NCBI GenBank assembly: GCA_017478685.1
Contig: JAFVDC010000118.1
Span: 1 to 5,948 of the forward strand
DNA: 5,948 bases
DNA from: Bacteroidales bacterium
GTDB taxonomy: Bacteria > Bacteroidota > Bacteroidia > Bacteroidales > UBA932
Direction of reading: 5' to 3'
Shown: piece after piece, positions 1 through 5,948 of the stretch
Layout of the letters: each line of letters begins with the position of its first letter
How positions within the stretch are numbered: the first letter of the stretch is position 1
The notes under the pieces: generated by a model
Database searches by the model: none
Told to the model about the DNA's origin: nothing
Seen by the model: only the letters and a program-made list of their open reading frames with translations
Translations under genes and position numbers: made by a program

Positions 1-457
1 CGTTCATGGTGAGGAGTATCCTCTTGAAGTTTTCGGCCTGGAGGCTTTGCTGGGAGATGTCCGTGCCGCGGGTTTTCTGCTCAGTGTCAAGGACATTCTT
101 GATTTTGGTGAGGCCGTCTACAAGGGAGGCTATCTTGTCGCCGAATTCGGCCCTGAGGTCTTCTACGGTATAGTCTGTGTCTTCAACTACGTCGTGGAGG
201 AGGGCCGCCGCAATGGACTTGTAGCCAAGGCCGATGTTGTCCACCACAATCCTTGCAACCGCAATTGGATGAAGCATGTAGGGTTCACCGCTTCTGCGCC
301 TTACGTTCCTGTGGGCGTTGTTTGCAAATTCAAAGGCCTTCTCCACCACTGCAAGCTCTTTTTCCGAGGCGCATCGTTTTTCTGCCGATGCCCTCAGGAG
401 CTCGTAGTCACTCCTTATCCACTGATAGTCTTTTTCTGTAAACTCTGAAAAACTCAT
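1..457 (-). CDS. rel: Bifunctional (p)ppGpp synthetase/hydrolase (RelA/SpoT family), N-terminal part only
   Basis: Reading leftwards from the ATG at 457, an open frame of 152 codons runs off the window edge. It is the N-terminal hydrolase (HD) domain of a long Rel/SpoT alarmone enzyme, which makes and degrades (p)ppGpp in the stringent response in the cytoplasm. Visible signatures are RRRSGEPYMLHP at about residues 53-64 and the metal-binding ALLHDVVEDT at about 85-94 (His88, Asp89, Glu92, Asp93). The last residues, AENFKRILLTMN, lead into the family's next conserved block. The intact HDxxED motif suggests an active hydrolase; the synthetase, TGS and ACT domains would lie outside the window. 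The ATG overlaps the stop of the upstream membrane-protein gene by four bases (ATGA), and a weak AAGGA lies about 11 bases before it, so translation is probably coupled. Whether synthesis is also active cannot be judged here. Confidence 0.93.
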   Translation of the reverse strand, partial: MSFSEFTEKDYQWIRSDYELLRASAEKRCASEKELAVVEKAFEFANNAHRNVRRRSGEPYMLHPIAVARIVVDNIGLGYKSIAAALLHDVVEDTDYTVEDLRAEFGDKIASLVDGLTKIKNVLDTEQKTRGTDISQQSLQAENFKRILLTMN

Positions 458-1490
458 AGTTCAATTTTTCCTTTTTGAAGTTTTTCCTTGCGTTCGCGGA
501 CGGCATCCGCGTTCATCTTGTCAAGTTCTTCATTGGTGATTCCCATCTTGTCCACATTCTGGAAAGAGTAGGAAAGTTCGGCACCATAAAGGATGATGGT
601 CCATCCAAGGTTAAGCCACACCATGAAAAGGGGAAGCGCCGCAAGCACGCCGTAAACCGCGCTGGTCTTGGCAACCATCATCTGGGTTTCAAGGTAGAGG
701 TACTGCACACCGGTGAATACAAGACCGGAAATCAGGGCTGCCTTGAAGGCATATCTGAACCTGACTTTGGTTCCTGGGATGAACTTGTACATGGCGGACA
801 TTATGAGCACGCTGGCTCCGGCAAAAAGAAGCCAGCTCATGAAACTCTTTATGGTGTCATAGAAGAACATGGTGCTGGGGAACAGCAGGTCCAGGATGTG
901 GGAATACACCACAGACCCGGAGAAGAAGATGATGACCACAAAAGGCGCCATTATGGTTATGCCAATTATGACTCCTATCATTGTCAGGAAATTCTGCTCC
1001 CTTTCCACCTTCCAGACATTGTTGAACACGCCCCTCACGGTAATCATCAGGGACAGCACTATCCAAATGAACGATGCCATGGAGATAAAGCCGAAAAGGC
1101 CGCTCTGGGCAACATCCACAATGTTGTCGGCGGCTCCCATGAGGATGTTTGTAATGTTGGTGTCGCCAAGATTTGTAAGGAGGATGTCCCTGAAAGTATC
1201 CTTGAGGCCCACTCCGGAAGTGAGGTAGAAGGCAATGGCTATGGCGGGGACCACGCTCATCATGCTACGGTAAGCAAGGGCCGTGACCTGGTAGCCGATT
1301 TTCTGGGAAGAGAAAGTGTTGAGCATTAGCATCACCGTTTTTCCGTCCCTGACAAGGCGTCCCTTCCAGCGGGAGAAGTCCTCTTCCTTGAGGTAGAATA
1401 TGTCATGGGTCACAAAACGCATGATCCGGTTTATCCAGATGGACGCCCATCGGATAATTACCGCTATCTTATGACCTAACTTCTTAAACA

Positions 1491-1491
<1 letters not shown>
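454..1491 (-). CDS. YihY/virulence factor BrkB family inner-membrane protein
   Basis: A 345-residue polytopic membrane protein of the YihY/BrkB family (once misnamed ribonuclease BN). The biochemical role of the family is not settled. About six hydrophobic helices are visible, roughly at residues 74-95, 131-152, 168-196, 217-238, 248-267 and 278-305, after a basic, amphipathic N-terminus. The stretch GYQVTALAYRSMMSVVPAIA (66-85) and the last helix with WLNLGWTIILYGAELSYSF (292-310) are typical of the family. The C-terminal 30 residues are charged and presumably cytoplasmic. I chose the ATG at 1491 because it forms a TGATG junction with the ligA stop; a TTG one codon upstream lies inside ligA and is less likely. 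The gene lies between ligA and rel in a gapless unit, and its own stop overlaps the rel start. Confidence 0.9.
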
Positions 1492-3696
<2,205 letters not shown>

Positions 3697-3716
3697 AACG
3701 GAGGCGGACGGGGCGT

Positions 3717-3893
3717 TTATTCCGAATCAGAGTGCAGGATGTGGTCTTCGCGGTTGTCCTCTATCACATCTTCGTAGCCCTTGAGGGCGGCAAAGGGGGC
3801 AAACTGCGTGGCGCGGTCCAGACGGGACATGCGCTTGTGCCGTTTGGGGCTTGGGTGTTCCAGGCCGATGATATCGTCGTATGGCGTTTTCAT
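3717..3893 (-). CDS. YolD-like small protein, partner of the Y-family polymerase
   Basis: A 58-codon gene starting MKTPYDDIIGLEHPSPKRH and continuing RMSRLDRATQFAPFAALKGY. The blocks YDDII, R-M-S-x-x-D-R-A-x-Q-F-x-PFAAL and GY are the hallmark of YolD-like proteins, which in Firmicutes are encoded next to UvrX/YqjW-type polymerases. Their molecular role is unknown to me beyond that linkage. The ATG overlaps the polymerase stop by four bases (ATGA), and an exact AGGAGG lies nine bases upstream, so the start is well supported. The protein matches only the first 45 or so residues of the family; Firmicutes members are commonly about 100 residues or longer. The frame ends (EDNREDHILHSDSE) about 20 bases before the 51-bp repeat unit, so the C-terminal part may have been lost when the repeat arrived, or this may be a natural short form. 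Confidence 0.85.
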   Translation of the reverse strand: MKTPYDDIIGLEHPSPKRHKRMSRLDRATQFAPFAALKGYEDVIEDNREDHILHSDSE

Positions 3894-5263
3894 TCGTGGT
3901 GTCCTCCTATCTGCCGGTTGCGGTCACGGCCGGTTGCACCCTCGTCGAAATTCATTCCTTTGAGGATGGCATTCTTGCCGAATTTCCGCCGAATTTCAAG
4001 TATGGCTTCCTGCTGCCGACGCTCCTTCTCAAGGTCCTCGGGCTCATCGAAAAGCGACATCTGGCGCCCTTCGGCCATCTCCTCAGGCATAACTTGAGAT
4101 GCAACAACGTAAATGCGTCTTACAAAGAGACTTTCATCTACAATGTTATCGTAGAGTTCCAGCATGTTTTTCAGCATTACCGAGGTGGCCGAAGTGGCAA
4201 ACGGAAGGTTCACCGACCCATGCGCCGGCTTGGGGGCGGGGCGGCCGTACCAGTCCCGGACCATCTGCGTTCCTTCGGCCGCTTTTCCGGCCTCATAGCC
4301 AACGTGGAGAACAAGCTGGGTTGTCACAAGTTTCTTCTCCACAAGGTCCATTGAAAGGGAGTCCGTCATCTCCCGGACAATGGTGCGGGCCTTCCCAAAA
4401 GAATACGGCTCCATGAGAACCTGTCCGCTGGAAAGGGAGCTTGCCGAAGGCCTGTACGCCTTGATGTCGGCCATGGAGCACGGCTCCCAGCCCCAGGCGT
4501 GGTCTATGAGAAGTTCGGCATTCACGCCGAAGAGCCTGTAGAGGTCTTCCTCGTAGGTAAGGGAGCGCCTGGCGACGTCTCCCAACGTGTACATCCCGGC
4601 GCTTTCAAGCCTGGCCACGGTGCCGCGGCCTATGCGCCAGAAGTCGGTGAGGGGCCTGTGAGTCCAGTATTTCTCCCGGTAGGTCATCTCCGTGAGTTCG
4701 GCAATCCTCACACCGTCTTTGTCGGCGGGCCTGTGCTTGGCCTCAATGTCCATTGCAACCTTCGCGAGGTACATGTTGGGGCCGATTCCCGCCGTAGCCG
4801 TGACGCCGGTTTCACTGAGCACTTCCCTGATAAGGCGCATGGTGAGGGTATGGGCGTCGGTCCGGTAAAGCCTGAGGTACTCCGTGGCATCTATGAAAAC
4901 CTCGTCAATGCTGTACACGTGGATATCCTCCGGGGCAATGTACCTTAGGTATACACTGTACACTTTCCCGCTTACTTCCAGGTACTTGGCCATACGTGGC
5001 GGCGCAATTACGAAGTCCAGTTCCAGGGTAGGGTCCTGCTGCCGTAGCTTTGCAATATGCTGGTTAACCTCAAACAGCCTGGGCCGCCCGGGAATGCCGT
5101 ACGCCTTGAGGGCCGGTGATACCGCAAGGCATATGGTCTTGTCCGTACGCGTGGGATCGGCCACCACCAGCCTGGCCTTGAGGGGGTCCAGACCACGCTC
5201 CACGCACTCCACGGAGGCGTAGAAAGACTTCAGGTCGATTGCTATGTAGGTACGGCTATCCAC
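3890..5263 (-). CDS. Y-family translesion DNA polymerase, UvrX/YqjW (DinB/UmuC) type
   Basis: Error-prone polymerase that copies past damaged bases, in a 457-residue form from the GTG at 5263. The N-terminus TYIAIDLKSFYASVEC carries the first catalytic aspartate (Asp10) and the steric-gate aromatic (Tyr15). VYSIDEVFID supplies Asp120 and Glu121, completing the metal site. TATAGIGPNMYLAKVAMD is the following conserved block. After the little-finger region, RQMSLFDE (Gln401-Phe405) is a typical sliding-clamp binding motif, and the C-terminus KNAILKGMNFDEGATGRDRN is characteristic of the UvrX-like subgroup found mostly in Firmicutes and their phages. No in-frame ATG precedes the catalytic core. 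GTG at 5263 is preferred because an upstream TTG at 5323 lies in the repeat array and ahead of a promoter-like box. Coupled to the YolD-like gene by ATGA. No LexA-type operator was recognised. Confidence 0.93.
   Translation of the reverse strand: MDSRTYIAIDLKSFYASVECVERGLDPLKARLVVADPTRTDKTICLAVSPALKAYGIPGRPRLFEVNQHIAKLRQQDPTLELDFVIAPPRMAKYLEVSGKVYSVYLRYIAPEDIHVYSIDEVFIDATEYLRLYRTDAHTLTMRLIREVLSETGVTATAGIGPNMYLAKVAMDIEAKHRPADKDGVRIAELTEMTYREKYWTHRPLTDFWRIGRGTVARLESAGMYTLGDVARRSLTYEEDLYRLFGVNAELLIDHAWGWEPCSMADIKAYRPSASSLSSGQVLMEPYSFGKARTIVREMTDSLSMDLVEKKLVTTQLVLHVGYEAGKAAEGTQMVRDWYGRPAPKPAHGSVNLPFATSATSVMLKNMLELYDNIVDESLFVRRIYVVASQVMPEEMAEGRQMSLFDEPEDLEKERRQQEAILEIRRKFGKNAILKGMNFDEGATGRDRNRQIGGHHE
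3903..3908 (-). promoter_or_regulatory. Canonical Shine-Dalgarno (AGGAGG) for the YolD-like gene
   Basis: AGGAGG with a nine-base spacer to the ATG at 3893. It lies within the last codons of the polymerase, in the sequence encoding RQIGGH. It decides the start of the small gene, and it stands out because the other starts in the window have weak or no such site. Confidence 0.75.
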
Positions 5264-5268
5264 TAATG

Positions 5269-5276
5269 CAAATTTA
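5269..5276 (-). promoter_or_regulatory. Putative -7 box of the polymerase promoter
   Basis: TAAATTTG, an exact TAnnTTTG match, ends only five bases before the GTG start at 5263. The expected transcription start would fall at or next to the GTG, giving a leaderless or nearly leaderless message. No -33 element is clear upstream. The alternative is an upstream TTG start, in which case this box would be a coincidence. Confidence 0.4.
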
Positions 5277-5314
5277 GCAATAATTCCCGACTCCGTGACC
5301 TCGTTTTCGCCCTT

Positions 5315-5481
5315 CGGCCACAAAAAACGCCGAAAACGTGGACGAGGCGGCTGAAACGGTGGGTCCGGCCACGAAAAAGGCCGAAAACGTGGACGGAGCG
5401 GGTGAAAACGGCAGCTCGGCCACGAAAATGGACGAAAACGTGGACGAGGGCTGAAAACGGCGGTCCGAGCATGTTTGCAGC
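5315..5481 (+). repeat. Tandem array of three 51-bp repeat units plus a degenerate fourth, upstream of pfk
   Basis: Units begin with CGGCCAC at 5315, 5366 and 5417 (spacing 51 and 51). The third is 49 bases long because two bases are missing after GACGAG. A degenerate fourth start (CGAGCATGTTTGCAGCGGGG) at 5466 leads straight into the pfk promoter. Every full unit holds the core AAAACGTGGACG, preceded by CGGCCAC and A-rich sequence. Read on the other strand the array encodes only low-complexity repeats without a start and is not a gene. Together with the promoters it accounts for nearly all of the 303-base gap between the polymerase and pfk. The stretch 5277-5314 holds nothing certain apart from a possible worn inverted half-copy. 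Confidence 0.85.
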
Positions 5482-5521
5482 GGGGAGATATATGATAATT
5501 CCTATATTTTTGCTATCTTTG
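5482..5521 (+). promoter_or_regulatory. Promoter of the phosphofructokinase gene (Bacteroidota type)
   Basis: TATCTTTG (5514-5521) is an exact TAnnTTTG match, with a second match TATTTTTG at 5505-5512. Transcription should start near 5526-5530, giving an A/T-rich leader of about 40 bases without a Shine-Dalgarno sequence. The 40 bases differ from the ligA promoter at only three positions. Confidence 0.75.
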
Positions 5522-5566
5522 CGTGATTAAACAAGGTATTATTGTACAACATTATATTTTTCAAAA

Positions 5567-5948
5567 ATGAAAGACTCTATCATTATCCTCTGCGGCGGTG
5601 GCCCGGCTCCGGGCATGAATACCGTTGTCATGTCTGCAGCCAAGACATTCCTTTCCAATGGATACCGTGTAATCGGCCTTCATGGCGGTTACAGCGGGCT
5701 TTTCTCCAAGAATCCCCGCACAGAGGACATAGATTTCTTCAAGGCCGACGCCTATTTCAACCGTGGTGGCTCCTACCTCCAGATGAGCCGTTTCAAACCC
5801 ACCGACAAAGACTTTGAGGAGAACTTCAACCTGGGCCTTTTCCAGGAGAACAACATCAAGCTCCTTGTCACCGTTGGCGGTGACGATACCGCTTCCACCG
5901 CAAACCGCATTGCAAAGTTCCTTGAGGCAAAGCAGTATCCCATCCACA
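5567..5948 (+). CDS. pfkA: 6-phosphofructokinase, N-terminal part; signature predicts pyrophosphate-dependent type
   Basis: Starts at the ATG at 5567 and runs off the right edge after 127 codons. It phosphorylates fructose 6-phosphate to the 1,6-bisphosphate in glycolysis; pyrophosphate-linked forms are reversible. The phosphate-binding loop CGGGPAPGMN is at residues 9-18, followed by VIGLHGGYSGLF (35-46), NRGGSYLQMSR (65-75) and LVTVGGDDT (100-108). In ATP-dependent enzymes the last block is GGDGS/T; an aspartate in place of the second glycine (Asp107 here) is the known marker of pyrophosphate-dependent enzymes, so pfp may be the better symbol. The second diagnostic site, further into the protein, is outside the window, so donor choice is a prediction. 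It is transcribed divergently from the polymerase, from its own promoter. Confidence 0.92.
   Translation, partial: MKDSIIILCGGGPAPGMNTVVMSAAKTFLSNGYRVIGLHGGYSGLFSKNPRTEDIDFFKADAYFNRGGSYLQMSRFKPTDKDFEENFNLGLFQENNIKLLVTVGGDDTASTANRIAKFLEAKQYPIH

Noticed and set aside
47..448. A 133-codon plus-strand open frame at the left edge
   Set aside because: It is antisense to the Rel hydrolase domain, whose HDxxED and SGEPY motifs are unmistakable on the minus strand.
475..1329. A 284-codon open frame on the plus strand opposite the YihY-family gene
   Set aside because: It is rich in His, Gly and charged residues, resembles no family and lies wholly antisense to a clear membrane-protein gene. Antisense frames of this kind are expected here.
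5297..5314. Degenerate inverted half-copy of the 51-bp repeat
   Set aside because: The minus strand reads GGCGAAAACGAGG, similar to the repeat core, but the match is too short and gapped to claim.
5315..5465. CRISPR-like array
   Set aside because: The units are tandem and similar over their whole length, with no unique spacers and no cas genes.
5263..5472. A minus-strand frame reading the tandem repeats as a 17-residue periodic peptide
   Set aside because: A 51-base period automatically keeps frame, so lack of stops is no evidence of coding. The repeat is also present without a start in the other intergenic region.
5542..5549. Palindrome TTGTACAA in the pfk leader as an operator
   Set aside because: Eight-base palindromes are common by chance, and no second copy or known regulator site supports it.

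Overview
The window looks like a chromosomal stretch of a Bacteroidota genome, most likely a Bacteroidales member. Three perfect TAnnTTTG boxes, the -7 element of the Bacteroidota primary sigma factor, sit at sensible distances upstream of gene starts. Most starts have no strong Shine-Dalgarno sequence. The protein set (NAD-dependent ligase, YihY/BrkB membrane protein, long Rel, phosphofructokinase with a GGDDT site) fits. The genus cannot be told from the window.

Layout, left to right. (1) Positions 1-3560, minus strand: a three-gene unit transcribed ligA -> yihY -> rel, the last running off the left edge. The genes are packed without gaps: ligA stop and yihY start share one base (TGATG), and yihY stop and rel start share four (ATGA). 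A perfect 12-bp inverted repeat lies in the last codons of ligA, just before yihY. (2) Positions 3561-3716: the ligA promoter preceded by one copy of a 51-bp repeat. (3) Positions 3717-5263, minus strand: a Y-family translesion DNA polymerase of the UvrX/YqjW type, followed with a 4-bp ATGA overlap by a 58-codon YolD-like gene. The small gene has a textbook AGGAGG ribosome binding site, unusual for this phylum. (4) Positions 5264-5566: a divergent intergenic region with three tandem copies of the same 51-bp repeat, then the pfk promoter. (5) Positions 5567-5948, plus strand: the N-terminal 127 codons of a phosphofructokinase whose GGDDT signature predicts pyrophosphate use.

The most striking observation is that the ligA and pfk promoters are near copies of each other (37 of 40 bases) and that both are preceded, in the same orientation, by the same 51-bp repeat. 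The repeat and promoter therefore behave as one dispersed cassette driving two unrelated housekeeping genes. The polymerase/YolD pair lies between the two cassettes and looks like an acquired module. No RNA gene, insertion sequence, transposase or CRISPR array was seen.
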